Source of the DNA: Castanea sativa
Taxonomy: Eukaryota > Streptophyta > Magnoliopsida > Fagales > Fagaceae
Assembly (NCBI RefSeq): GCF_040712315.1
Contig: NC_134018.1
Span: forward strand, 12,420,835-12,484,834
Reading direction: 5' to 3'
Length of the DNA: 64,000 nt
The first letter of the stretch is position 1. Every line of letters starts with the position of its first letter. The notes below the pieces were generated by a model. That model saw nothing but the letters and a program-made list of their open reading frames with translations. It searched no databases and was not told the DNA's origin. The translations under genes were made by a program, and so were the position numbers. Below are positions 1-13,090 of this stretch, piece by piece.

Positions 1-1547
<1,547 letters not shown>

Positions 1548-1644
1548 ACCACCGGGCCTTGTAGCCTAGTGGTACTCGGTTCTGTTGTAACCTTGAGCTA
1601 GGGGGTCCTATCCCCCATAATTACCTAGCAAAAAAAAAAAAGAG
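1548..1644 (+). mobile_element. Short tRNA-derived SINE-like insertion
   Basis: A 97-bp insertion has an internal pol III type A box (TAGCCTAGTGG, about 1563-1573), a degenerate B-box-like segment about 38 bp later (around 1600) and an A-rich tail (1630-1641). It is flanked by an imperfect 16-bp direct repeat, AATCAC..TTGGAAAG at 1532-1547 and 1645-1660, differing at two positions. Tail plus target duplication mark target-primed retrotransposition. It is far shorter than most plant SINEs, so it may be a head-only copy. The family is not identified. Confidence 0.65.
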
Positions 1645-3776
1645 AATCACCCTTGGAAAGGGCTACCAAGGTTTTATTTTGTCTTTATCATTTTGCTTTT
1701 GCACTTAAAAAAAAAATTGTATTGCTATCTTTAGGTGCTCAAGATATATATATATTTGAGATTTCTAAATATTCTTCTTTAAAAAAAGATCTCCTCCACA
1801 TTCTTCTCACCGTTCAATCCCTAAATTTTGTCCTTAGTTGATTTCGATTCCTTGGTTTTGATTTCAATCCTTAAGAATACAACATTGTTTTTAGATTAGA
1901 CATTTTTTTTGTTCCAATAAAATTGGGTGACGTATCTTATATGGGCGACTTTCCGAAATAAAACTTTTTAAATATTGAGAAACAAAAATGAAAACAACCT
2001 CATAGGTTAATTAAACAATTTTCAAAAGTGAAGTGTACTTAGATATTACAAAATTCAATCTACTTATTTTGAAACTAGCCTCTTAGCATACGTGTTGCGT
2101 ATGCTTAAAGACTTCTACTTTTTTTTTTCCTAAATGACAAAACTTTTCATTCATCATAATTCTTGGCTGATGCATTTTTCTTAGCTTAATTGGTTTTTCT
2201 AAATGAAACATCTGGTGTTCTAATCCCCTCCTCTGTTGTAGCTATCAAATTATTAAAAAAAAAAAAAAAAGACGAAGAAGACATTATTTTGTGTGATTGG
2301 TCTATTTATTTTTTTATGTTAGGTTGCATCACAAAGCAATGAGTAACAAAGCATAAATGTAATCAAATAAATACATAAATATCAAATTGGGGTGAATGAA
2401 AATTTTGACATTTAAAAAAAGGCCTATTGACACTTAATCTATCATTTCAACCTGTAAAGAAATCAAAAAGTAGGCAATTTAACATTGATTGATTATTGAT
2501 TAAAATAATAATTATTCCTAAAACTATTTACCCAAACTATTTCAATTTTTCCATATATTTTTCATGATTTTTAGGAACCATGAATAGTATAAAATAAAAA
2601 TAAATAAAAAGTGAATATGAAATTATGAAGAAAAAATGGTAAAGCAATGAGGTGAGGCAATTGAACAAAAGTAAAATGATAGGATAAAAAATTGAAATGT
2701 AAAAAGTGGGGGGGAAATGACCATACATTTATCCGTGCATGTTTGAAGCAAATTTTGCTTTGAATTTTTTTTCCTTCTTCAAATTATAGATCCAATATGA
2801 ATTAAATTTATATTCTAGAACCCGAAACTATGAAGAAAAAAAAAATGATAAAGGAAGGATACAAACAATATTCAAAATTAAATGATAAAATGACAATAAT
2901 TTTTTTTAATAAAAAAACCATACCTTAATCCATACTAATCCCATCATATACTATTCCAATTTTTTTTTTTTTTTTTGAGAATCAAATACTATTCCAATAT
3001 CAGAATAGCTAACCACATAACCAAAAAAAGGGTCAAATGTACTCATTATTTTTTCGAATAAAAAATCAAATACTTATGCACTCTCAAAAGGTAAATATGA
3101 GCGAAAATTTGGACTGGTAAGAGACATCTAATCAAGTAAGAAACCATTACCAATCCAGATGAAAAATATAGAGAAACCCACCTAGCATCAAAATCATAGG
3201 CACAAAATGAAGGAATTGGAGATATAGTGCGATGAAAAGGGAAAATATTGTGCGCTGGCCCTGCTGGGTGTGGTAGTTTTCTTATTTCAAAAATGATCAT
3301 ATCTTATCCAATTGTGATGATAATAGTTTTAAATGTGAAGGTTTCTGAAAGAAGTTGGAGTATTTTTTTTTTTTCAAATAAAGTTTTAAACGTGATCCTA
3401 ACTTTTGAATTTGGCATGAGAAAAAAAAAGTTGCAGGGATGAAGATTAGTGATAATTGTTAAATAGATGAGAAACTGAATTAAAACTCAGATAGATGAGA
3501 AGTTTCAAACGGTTTAAATTTTTGAAGTAGATATCCCCCAAATTTTAGTCGTGATAAACTTAAAGAGATTTGAATTTTTGTAGTGAGAGAGTAGAAGTTT
3601 ATCTAAACTCAAAGATTTTAAAAATTGGTAATATGACTTATTTTCCCCTTAATAATTACAATTTGTTAACTTTTTAACTCTTACGTTTGTTTGTAAGGGT
3701 AATTTAGTTTGTAAGCAGTATAAATTAGTGGTATAGATTTGTTTGAGATTAAAATTTAAAAAGATAAATAAAAAAA
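1645..3776. other. Gene-free intergenic DNA
   Basis: AT-rich sequence with many homopolymer runs and one probable SINE (listed separately). I see no coding region, RNA gene or recognisable regulatory element. Confidence 0.6.
2172..2272 (+). mobile_element. Second SINE-like insertion
   Basis: The segment has an A-box-like motif (TAGCTTAATTGG near 2184), a B-box-like motif (GTTCTAATCCC near 2217) and a 16-base A tail ending about 2270. Spacing and tail fit a tRNA-derived plant SINE. I could not find a convincing target duplication, so the limits are approximate. Confidence 0.5.
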
Positions 3777-4145
3777 GGGTAAACTACGTATTTGGTCCCT
3801 ATCCTATACACCATATATCAATTTGATCTCTAACCTTTTAATTGTGTCAATTTGGTCCCTAACCTTTCTTTTCCATGTCAATTTAATCCTTACAATTATC
3901 TTTTGGATGAAAATTAATGACATGTCTAATTGCCAAAATAAAAAATTAGCTTATGTTGATGTGATAATAAACTAAAATTTTATTTTAGCTATTTGCTATG
4001 TAAACAATTTTCATCTAATATATAATGGCAAAGACTAAATTGACACGACATTAAAAGGTTAAGGACCAAATTGACACAATTGAAAAGTTAAGGACCAAAT
4101 TGAAATATGGTGTAAAGGCTAAGGACTAAATATGTAGTTTACCCC
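3777..4145. mobile_element. Fold-back MITE (TTTGGTCCCTA type)
   Basis: The two ends form a long imperfect inverted repeat. GGGTAAACTAC begins the left arm and its complement GTAGTTTACCC ends the right arm. Internal blocks of the type 'aatttggtccctaacctttt' are mirrored by 'aaaaggttaaggaccaaatt'. A possible 9-bp target duplication ATAAAAAAA flanks it, but that is low-complexity sequence. No coding capacity. A 9-bp duplication would suggest a Mutator-like origin. Confidence 0.75.
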
Positions 4146-4893
4146 ATAAAAAAAACGTGCTTGATTATTATTTTTTTGATAGAACCATTCTTTTTATACA
4201 TAGGAATTGGATAGAACCATTCTTGATAAAAGAATTTGCATCAGAGTATTTGAAGTCAAATAGGAAACAAACTTATCAAATAGAAAACAGATGGATTTGA
4301 ATTCTAACATGTAGTGAGATGAATGTGATTATAGGGACTTGAATGGTTTGAATAATGTCAAATTAAAGTATATGTTATTTCAAAATTTGTATGAGAATAT
4401 TTTTGTATGCTAAAAAGTGAAAACGATACTGAAAAAACCTCTTATTAGTAGTATAGAAATAGATAAGATTTCAAAATTTCCAATTACATTTAAAACCCTA
4501 GAGAACCCTAACCTACTCGAGTAAAGTTACATTAAAAATTTTAGAGAATTTTGACTTATTTATTTTTTAATTACTTGGACTCTTATTCTAGGATTTTTTT
4601 TTTAATTGAGAAAATTTATACTCGGAGTTGACCCTGCAAAGAAATCTGAAACAAATTTAAAATAACATTAATAAAAATTTTTTTTTAAGAAAAAAAATAA
4701 AACTTGATTATTACTATTTTTAATAGAATCATTACCTTATATATAAAAAAATAATAATAAAAGTGGATTAGATTTAGGAGTTTGTGTTTGTGTTGGAGTC
4801 GTTTACTTTTGACCCCTATCTATGAAAGATGGATACTTAAGCCCAAAAAAAAAATAAAAGAGAGAGCTTCTAGTTTCTAGTTTGTATCCTTGA
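4146..4893. other. Gene-free intergenic DNA
   Basis: AT-rich sequence between two MITEs. No open frame with protein-like composition, no RNA gene and no repeat that I recognise. Confidence 0.55.
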
Positions 4894-5572
4894 TGTGGCG
4901 TTTGGTACGGGGGAATCCACATTCTTTCTTGGCATTTCTGTAGGAATGTGATTCTAGAATCACATTCCCAAGAACGTAGCCTATTCCAACGTTTGGTTTC
5001 GTTGGGAATATCTTAAGATTCCTAGGAATGCGAGATGATAACGCCGCTTGGTTTATTCCCAGGAATCTTAAATGAATTATTTATTTTTCCTATTCTATCC
5101 TTAGATTTGAATGTGAACTACCCAGTTCTTAAAAAAAAAAAAAAAATCTTCCTCTAAATAAATAATGAAAAACCAAATATAAACTATTAATTATGAAAAA
5201 TTCATTAAAATTATAGTCTAATATTTCAAAATGACAAGTACAATACAAAAATAACTATTTAAATTCTCAAATGCTTTTATTCTTAATAATAATTTTAAAA
5301 GAGTTTAATCCATAATAATTTGTTTTATATTTTATGTTAATTGCTTAAATGATAATGAAAAAGGGTTAAAATTGTCAATTTATAAAAAATACAATTTCCT
5401 TTAAGCTTGGGAATATGGATTCCCACTTGTTTTAAAGGGAATCCACATTCCTACTGAGAGGGGAATCCAGATTTCCCTGGCATCTGATTTCTTAGCGTGA
5501 TTTGCAACCAAACATAGGAATCTTTAAACATTCCTAGGAATCCTAAAATATTACCCCATACCAAACGCCACA
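4894..5572. mobile_element. PIF/Harbinger-like MITE, about 680 bp
   Basis: Terminal inverted repeats TGTGGCGTTTGGTACGGGG (left) and the complement of CCCCATACCAAACGCCACA (right) match at all but one position. They are flanked by a 3-bp direct repeat TGA (4891-4893 and 5573-5575), the size expected for PIF/Harbinger insertions. Subterminal regions carry several copies of 'ggaatccacattc' and 'attcctaggaatc' in both orientations. No transposase is present. The insertion ends only about 40 bp upstream of the start codon at 5616, so it may form part of that gene's promoter or leader. Confidence 0.8.
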
Positions 5573-5615
5573 TGATAGCTTTAGGTTTTGAGAGGACTCT
5601 ATCTATCTTGTACGC

Positions 5616-6257
5616 ATGCAGAGGCAGGAAGGACGAATGGAGGACTTACTCCGAAGAATGGAGGACTTACTCCGTGAGCCAAGAAAGATTGATTTGTCTC
5701 AGTACCTATTCTTCAGGGAGTCCTTGAAGTTTGGACACAGTTTCTTCAAAGGCTTGAGACCCTCAGGGCGAGGTGTGAATGAGATTATTATGAAGGTGGG
5801 GTTGTCTCTGGTGGAAAGCTCTAAGATGGAGGAGTTGGATGAGAGATGGAAGATGCAGTGGATGGAAGAGGCTGAGCTTTTCTTGGAGCGGAACAATTTG
5901 ATGAGAGAGCAGACAAAGCTTATCCTGGATGCCATTAATAATAATAATAATAATATTGCAGATTTTGATCAAAATAATGGAGAACAAGAACAAGAGTTAG
6001 ACTTGTCTTCTAAATATCCATACTTGAAACAGGGCTTGCAGTTAGGATTCAACAATAGCTTGGACTCTTCAAGACCAGCTGTTTGCGAGACTATGGTGAA
6101 GAGGGATTTGGCTTTGATGGAAAGCTCAAAGATTGAGCAGTTGAATAACAAATGGAAGAAGATTTGTGAATGTGTGCTCTTTAGTCAGCGGCTTGAATTG
6201 CTCGTTGAGCAGACCAGACTTTTGACCAACCTTGTGGACAATATGGTTGGTTCATGA
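5616..6257 (+). CDS. Uncharacterised plant protein with duplicated helical module
   Basis: A single uninterrupted 213-codon frame starts at an ATG. I do not recognise the family. Two related modules are visible, about residues 50-107 and 140-210. Each reads roughly: hydrophobic lead-in, then L-x-E-S-S-K-(M/I)-E-(E/Q)-L-(D/N)-x-(R/K)-W-K, then LF-x(2)-R-x(2)-L-x(3)-Q-T-(K/R)-L-(I/L). They are separated by a low-complexity stretch with five Asn and Asp/Glu/Gln-rich text (about residues 108-130). Composition is charged and helical, with no signal peptide, transmembrane segment or catalytic motif. The N-terminus contains a perfect short tandem repeat (MEDLLR twice). Codon use looks ordinary, the frame is intact and there is no TE-like motif, so I judge it a real gene. 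Partners and function are unknown. It might act as a small coiled-coil protein, but this is inference from composition only. Confidence 0.6.
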   Translation: MQRQEGRMEDLLRRMEDLLREPRKIDLSQYLFFRESLKFGHSFFKGLRPSGRGVNEIIMKVGLSLVESSKMEELDERWKMQWMEEAELFLERNNLMREQTKLILDAINNNNNNIADFDQNNGEQEQELDLSSKYPYLKQGLQLGFNNSLDSSRPAVCETMVKRDLALMESSKIEQLNNKWKKICECVLFSQRLELLVEQTRLLTNLVDNMVGS

Positions 6258-7863
6258 TCGCTCACCGATGAGTTGCGGGTTTAAGAGTCATATGTCATGT
6301 TTTTTTTTTCTCTTTCATTAGTGATTAAATATTAGTTGAGCCAGTGATAGGATTTTTGATTGGCATAGTTGGTTAGTTGTGTTTTTACTTTTCGTTGATT
6401 TCGGTATTTTTTTATTATATATTTTATATTCAGAGCGTGACTATCAAAACTTTAATCTGTCTTTATTATTATGGATGAATAGTGTTTCAATTGAACTTCC
6501 AAATGTTTTTGTAGTTTTGTATGCTTATATATAAAAGGATCCAATTAAATATTCCATTGCACGGATACCAAATGTGTGGCTCTATCAAGAATTACTCCTT
6601 GTATCACAATTACCAGAAGAGAGTATAAGGTAGACACAAAGCAAACTTACACCCACTTCAATCCTGAACTTAACAAAAGGTTTCAGGTGTTTTTGTAGTA
6701 CCTTTTTCCTTATCAGCTTCTTTGTATTAGCTTGAGTTTGACTCCCATCGGATATTCAAGCCACACCAAACTCTAAAATCTTTCTACCTATCACACCATA
6801 CAGTAAAACATTTTGCAATTCTTAGGCATATCTAAATCTTGGTTCTTAAGATAGAGCATTCCTCAAGCAATCCCAACGATAATATGAAAGTGCATTTTCC
6901 AGAACAATAATGCCGTTCTAGATTGATCTGCCTTTGATTACCAGAATGCTAATGTTAATATGCACAAATACAACTAGAGTTATGTGTGAGTGAATCAAAT
7001 GAGTCATTTTCACTACTAACATACATCATCAAAACACATGATGTATTGAAGAAATCCCATATAAGCAGAGGCACTGCACTAGTAGTAAATGGTGAAGGAG
7101 CAATACCAAAATAAGTCCAGGCTTTTGTTTTTAACGTATCACTAGAAATCAACAACCAAGATTGGTAGTTAACACAATATTACAAGGTTTCTGTGCTGAA
7201 GTTTGGCCACAAGAAAACTTCTTTTTCTTTTGTTCTTTTGTTCTTTTTTCCTTTCTTCTTTTAATTCTTTCAACGCCTTGTCCTAAAATGGCATACCATC
7301 TTGTCCACTAGATTATCGACCCTAAGATTTACAGAATAATAAAATTAACAATGATCCCTAAACATGTCTCTTTCATAGTCATGCATGCAATCAAATGCTA
7401 TTGGCAACTATGAATAAACAATAGAGGGAATTCTGAAGTCCAAGAATCAAATGCTAAAAACCAGCCCAAATTAGATAGCACTTGGTAGAATAATGATGGT
7501 GTAACTGCCTACACAACTTAGATAGCACTTGGCAGAGTAATAATGATATGCACTTATGTCCTCCCATACACGTAGTGTCATCATATAAAGAGCATTTATG
7601 GTGGATGGAACAACTGGAGAAACAAACTCGTGACATTCAAGTAAAAAAATTTGATAGACAAAAATTGAAGATAGAAGATCCGGCGTAAAGAGCATGAGGG
7701 CCAGCAAAAAAAAAAACAAAGAGATTGACCGGGGTGGGAGAGAGGGGGACCAACAGAGCAGGAGACAAAAAAAAAAAAATGAAGGGGGTACAATATGTCG
7801 AAAGATTGGACAGATTGAGGTAGGGGGAAGAGGATGTTGAAAAACGAGAAAGATTAGGGGGGT
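6258..7863. other. Intergenic DNA downstream of the 5616 gene
   Basis: Presumably begins with the 3' UTR of the upstream gene. It contains a segment (6681-7048) that recurs at 14372-14748, and a short local duplication 'ttagatagcacttgg' at about 7471 and 7519. Open frames on the minus strand between 6955 and 7793 lack protein-like composition. No gene is called. Confidence 0.55.
6681..7048. repeat. Dispersed duplicate, copy 1
   Basis: About 370 bp align collinearly with 14372-14748 in the same orientation. Shared blocks include 'cttctttgtattagct', 'gcattcctc.agcaatccca', 'ccgttctag.ttgatct.cctttgat' and 'atgcacaaatacaa'. I estimate 70-80 percent identity by eye. No coding frame is conserved between the copies. 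Confidence 0.8.
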
Positions 7864-8603
7864 TGTTGGAAAATATGGCTAAATAAACAAGTTTTGATTC
7901 AACAATACAAATCCTAAAAATTTAGCAATGACAAAAATAAATAGATAAAGTTAGAAAAATCTCACAAACTATAGAATCACACAAAATGCGTTGTCTTTAA
8001 AGGTTAATTCGTGCCACCCGGAGTAGAACTCGGTGTGAATGACTCTCTTGGCCGAACAACCCCCCAAGATTAGACTATAGTAATTTCTTCAAGTTGATCA
8101 CACACTCAATCAAGAAGAACTAGGACCAACCTTACTTGCCTTTCCTTTTCTTAAAAAAATAATGAAGCTGAAATTTTTGTGCAGCAAAGAAAAAAAAAAG
8201 AGAGCAAAACAGAGGGATACGGCTGGAGAAGAAGAGAGAAATTATCAGTGTTGAATAGTATGATTTTTTAGGGTTTTAAGCTAATGATGTGGCTGTTGGG
8301 CTGTGCACCAACGCCTACTATGCATGCCAACGGGTTGCACATTAAATGCCCCAACGGGCTGCAAATTAAATGCCCCAACGGGCAGAATCAAATTGGGCTA
8401 AGGCAAAAGGGAAGAAAAGGAATGAGGCCCAAGAGAGATAGAGACAAGTCTAAGTTCAACCCAAGCCGAACTCTAACCCTTAGCCCATTTCTTTCAATCT
8501 ACCACTTAAGGTGCAATGGTTTATAAACCTATATGAGAGCTCATCTCTAACCAATGTGGAACACAAGCATAGTTTAAGAGTTTGAAACACACTTACTCCA
8601 ACA
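7864..8603 (-). repeat. Copia-1 3' LTR
   Basis: A 740-bp terminal repeat that aligns end to end with 13091-13845. It begins TGTTGGAAAATATGG and ends CTCCAACA on the plus strand. Confidence 0.95.
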
Positions 8604-9309
8604 ATCCCCCACATGTTACAAACACTAAACTAGGAAAGGCTATAAACTCAAGAAGACATGCATCAATATGGTACCATTAGGTTTTAACCATACTTAGGAT
8701 AAATAAGTAGGAACAACTAGAAAATGGTAGAGTTAGACTCTTTAACCAAGCTATTAGATAACCAAACTTACCACCCACGTACCTTTCTTTACTAAGGTTG
8801 TTCCATAAGCGGGTTGGCGCCTTATACAAGCCATACGCCATTGGGTTTCATGAGAGCTCTAGAGACCTACCCAAGTCTCATAGGAAGCGGCACAACTTCC
8901 ACTCCCACATATGTGGCATCTATCAAGAGTGTGTGCAGTACACTCCATCCCAACAGGTAGGGACTATGGATCCATTAAGAGCTAGAGCTCAACCTCCAAC
9001 AATCTGCAACTTAGCACTGTCTCACACCATAGGGATGGACTCATCACTAATCTCCTCAATGAGATAGCGGAACACATAAAACTGACAGTCCCCATATGGA
9101 CCAAAAATGACCTCTACCCATTTAACCCCTTACGTGGAATCACCCATCATAGAGGTTAGGCATTGGTCATAGTGTCACAATTTGGGTATCAGTCCTATCC
9201 CCATCGATGTCTCACTCATCAGCCTTCTTGCTAGTGGCTTGGTCAAAGGATCAGCCAAATTCCTTTCTGACCTCACAAAGTCCAAGGACATTACACCATT
9301 ATCAATGAG

Positions 9310-12300
9310 CTACCTCACAATATTGTGCCTCCATCGGATATGTCGACTTTTCCCATTATAGATTTTGTTCTTAGCACGTGCTATGGCAGCCTGACAATCA
9401 CAATGCATGCAAATAGAGGCAATAGAGTTAGTATACAATGGTATATCAATTAACAAACTCCTAAGCCACTCGGCTTCGGACCCAGCCTTTTCTAAGGCTA
9501 CTAACTCTGATTCCATGGTGGATCTCGCTATACAAGTCTGCTTGGATGATTTCCAAAAGACAGCCCCTCCAGCTAATGTGAACACATCCACTAGTGGACT
9601 TTACCTCATCTGTATCAGAAATCCAATTAGCATCACAGTATCCTTCTAATATAGAAGGATAACCACAATATGACAAACCATAATCAAAAGTGCCCTTTAA
9701 ATATCTTAACAGTCTAGATATTGCATTCCAATGTTCAATACTAGGATTATGAGTATATCTACTCAATCTACCAACAGCATATGCAATATCAGGGCGAGTA
9801 TAGTTTATCAAAAACATCAAACTACCAATGATTTGTGCATATTTATCTTGTGAAACACTATCACCACGATTTTTAAACAAGTGAACCTTTGAGTCAAAAG
9901 GAGTAGACATAGGTGACATATCAAAGTGTTTAAACTTTTTAAGAATTTTCTCTACATAATGAGATTGTGATAGTGTAATGCAATCATTATCCCTAAGAAT
10001 CTTGATGCCCAAAATTATATTTGCCTCACCCAAATATTTCATATCAAAATTAGAGGCAAGTAAATGTTTAGCATCATGCACAACATCAAGGCTAGTTCCA
10101 AATATAAGTAAGTCATCAACATATAAACATATAATAACACCTTCATTATTAATAAACTTGCTATATATGCATTTATTGGCACCATTGATCACATACCCAT
10201 GTGTAAGCATAACATTATCAAATTTTTCATGTCATTGTTTAGGTGCTTATTTTAAACCATATAAAGATTTAACCAACTTACAAACTTTATGTTCTTGTCC
10301 AAGAACTACAAAACCCTCGGGTTGCTCCATATAAATTTCTTCTTCTAAATCACCATTTAGAAAAGCAGTTTTAACATCCATTTGATATACTACAAGTTTG
10401 TAAAAAGAAGCAATGGCAAATAAAATTCTAATAGATGCAATTCTAGTAACCGGAGAATAAGTATCAAAATAATCCACATTATGTTTTTGCTTATAGCCCT
10501 TGGCCACTAAGCGAGCTTTAAACTTATCAATTGTACCATCCGGTTTTAATTTCCTTTTAAACACTCATTTGCAACCAATAGGTTTAACCTTGGGTGAAAG
10601 CTCAACTAATTCTCAAATATGATTAGACATAATAAATTCTAATTCATTATTAATTGCTTCCAACCAAAAAGGTGCATTTACGGATTTAATTGCATCATAG
10701 TAATTTACAGGTTCATCTTCAACAACATAGGCAAGGAAATCGTTACCGTAATCCTTTTCCTTCCTAGCTCGCTTGCTCCTTCTTATTTCTTGCACATCAT
10801 CAACAAAGTCATTAGAAATTTCAATAGAATCATGCAATACTTTTTCCTTATTTTTCAAAGGAAACACATGCTCAGAATATGGCATTTTCAGATTCAATAA
10901 TAGTGTATGATTCTAATATATCACTTTTGATGACAAGAAATCTATAGCATGAACTATTGCAAGCATAACTAATAAACACACAATCACATGTTCTAGAACC
11001 AAGCTTTCTCCTTTTAGGCTCGGGTAGCATGACCTTGGCCAAGCACCCCCACACTTTGAGGTATTTCAAGTTAGGCTTACACCCTTCCCAAAGTTCATAA
11101 GGAGTTTTACCGGTTTTCTTATGAGGTACCTTATTTTGAATATGACAAGCCAAAAGAATGGCCTCCCCCCACATGTTGGAAGATAGCCCAAAACTAACAA
11201 TCATAGCATTCATCATCTCTTTAAGAGTTCTATTTTTCCTTTCGGCTATTCCATTAGATTCCGATGAATAAGGTGGAGTTACTTCATGTATTATGCCATT
11301 TTGTTCGCAAAATTCCTTAAAAGGATTAGACTCATATTCACCACCTCTATCAGTTTTAAGTCTTTTAATTCTTTTATTCTTTTGGTTCTCAACTTCACTT
11401 TTATACTTTATAAACATCTCCAAAGCTTCATCTTTGTTCTTAGTAAATAAAGTTTAGTGAACCTAGAGTGGTCATCAACAAAGATCACATAAAATCTTTT
11501 ACCACCTCTAGTCATTGTGTGTTTTAAATCACCCAAGTCACTATGTACCAATCCAAGAAGCTCGGTTTCTCTTGTTATGGATTTACAAGGTTTCTTGGTG
11601 ATTTTAGTTTCGGCACAAATTTCACATTTGTCCATATTAGCTTCATTTAGTAAATTAATAATTTCACATTCTTTCATTTTCTTTATATAGCCAAAATTAA
11701 CATGTCCAAGTCTACCATGCCAAATATCAATGGAATCAACTAAGTAAGCACAAGAAGATGAACCACTTTCATTAATAACTTGATCAACATTAAGTACAAA
11801 AAGATCTTCATCATCATAGCTCTTACCAACAAAGAATTCATTCTTTCTTAAGGTAACTATGCCACCATCAAATAAGACTTTAATACCAGCCTTACCAAGT
11901 AAATGTACTGAAATGAGATTGTGTCGAAAGTGAGGTACATGAAGGAAATTATTGAGTGAAAGAGTTTTACCGGAAGTTAGCTTCAAGAGTACCTTCCCTT
12001 TGCCATTCACCGGCACAGACCTATTGTCCCCAACATAGACACATTCGGTTCCTTCTGCCATAGGAGTGTAAGAACTAAACTCCTCTTTGAATGCACCAAT
12101 GTGTCTTGTACAAGCCAAGTCAACTACCTATACCTTCACTTTTGTCACCAAGTGTGCCTCACACACCACGACCGCAATGATCTCTTCGGTTTGCACCACA
12201 TTTGTCTTATTTGATGTAGAGCCTTTGTTGTTGTTCTTATTGTTGTTGAAGTTCCCCCTCGCCCTACATGTTACCGTATAATGACCTACCTTGCCACAAA

Positions 12301-13060
12301 TAAAACAATTACCCTTTTTCTTTTGAATTTGAGGATTTGGGCCATTTTTATTATGAAATTTTCATTTTCCTTTGAAATCATGTTTCTTATTATGTTGTGG
12401 AGGTCTAGAGGGTCCTCCATCTACAATATTAGCCTTGGAAGTAAATTCCTTAGCTCTAGAAACCTTTTTTGACATCCTATTTGTTTCTTCAATTTGAATA
12501 TCAACAATAGTTTATTGAAGATTCAAATAGGTTCTATGGTGGCTATACCGGTGTTTATACTCTTTCCAACAATCCGGCAACTTAAACACAAGGCCATGAG
12601 CCACAAACCTCTCGGGTAAGACATCATCCTCTTTAGCTAAGTCGGATACTAATTTTTGAAAATCTTCAATTTGACTAGAAACACTTTTTTCCTCAACCAT
12701 TTGAAATAACATAAATTTAGCCGTAGCAAACTTTTTAGCACCCTCATCCTCAAACCCATAACGACCATTAAGTTCATCCCATAAATCTTTAGCACAAGTA
12801 AAATGACAATAATTATCAAACAACTTGTTAGATAAGCCACACTTAATAGTATGAACACATAATTTATTTGTTTTTTCCCACTTTGCTATATTTTTAAGAT
12901 CATCTTCGGGTTTAGGCTCATAAAGAACCCGATCAATTTCGATAAATTCCAAGATGGGCAAAACCCTTTCTTTCCAACGCTTAAAATTATTTCCATCAAA
13001 AGCCTCAAGTTTTGTAATTTCCAAAATGACCTTAAGAGAATCAACAACTTGTTTCTTCAT
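9310..13060 (-). pseudogene. Copia-1 gag-pol polyprotein, disrupted
   Basis: Reading from the ATG at 13060 leftwards. Gag carries a UBN2-type core (to about 12512). A CCHC zinc knuckle C-x2-C-x4-H-x4-C is encoded at 12266-12307. A degenerate aspartic protease (VDLACTRH; the usual Ser after Asp is Leu) lies near 12118. Integrase has its HHCC zinc motif (H-x4-H ... C-x2-C) and the DDE core residues (HSD, VDDHSR, and [13 protein letters not shown] with the Glu) between about 11780 and 11150. Reverse transcriptase shows YQMDVKTAFLNGDLEEEIYM near 10340-10400 and YVDDLLIFG near 10110. RNase H shows [12 protein letters not shown] near 9500. Breaks: a stop just before the protease (TAG where Trp is expected, 12126 area), a stop ending gag at 12512, frameshifts near 11415, 10880, 10565 and 10240, and another near 9590. 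The element cannot make a full polyprotein. Confidence 0.92.
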
Positions 13061-13090
13061 TTTTAAAACACACTAATCAACCTTTAAAAT

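Noticed and set aside
1553..1620. A possible tRNA gene
   Set aside because: The A-box and weak B-box do not sit in a cloverleaf, and an A-tail with target duplication shows a SINE-like retroposon.
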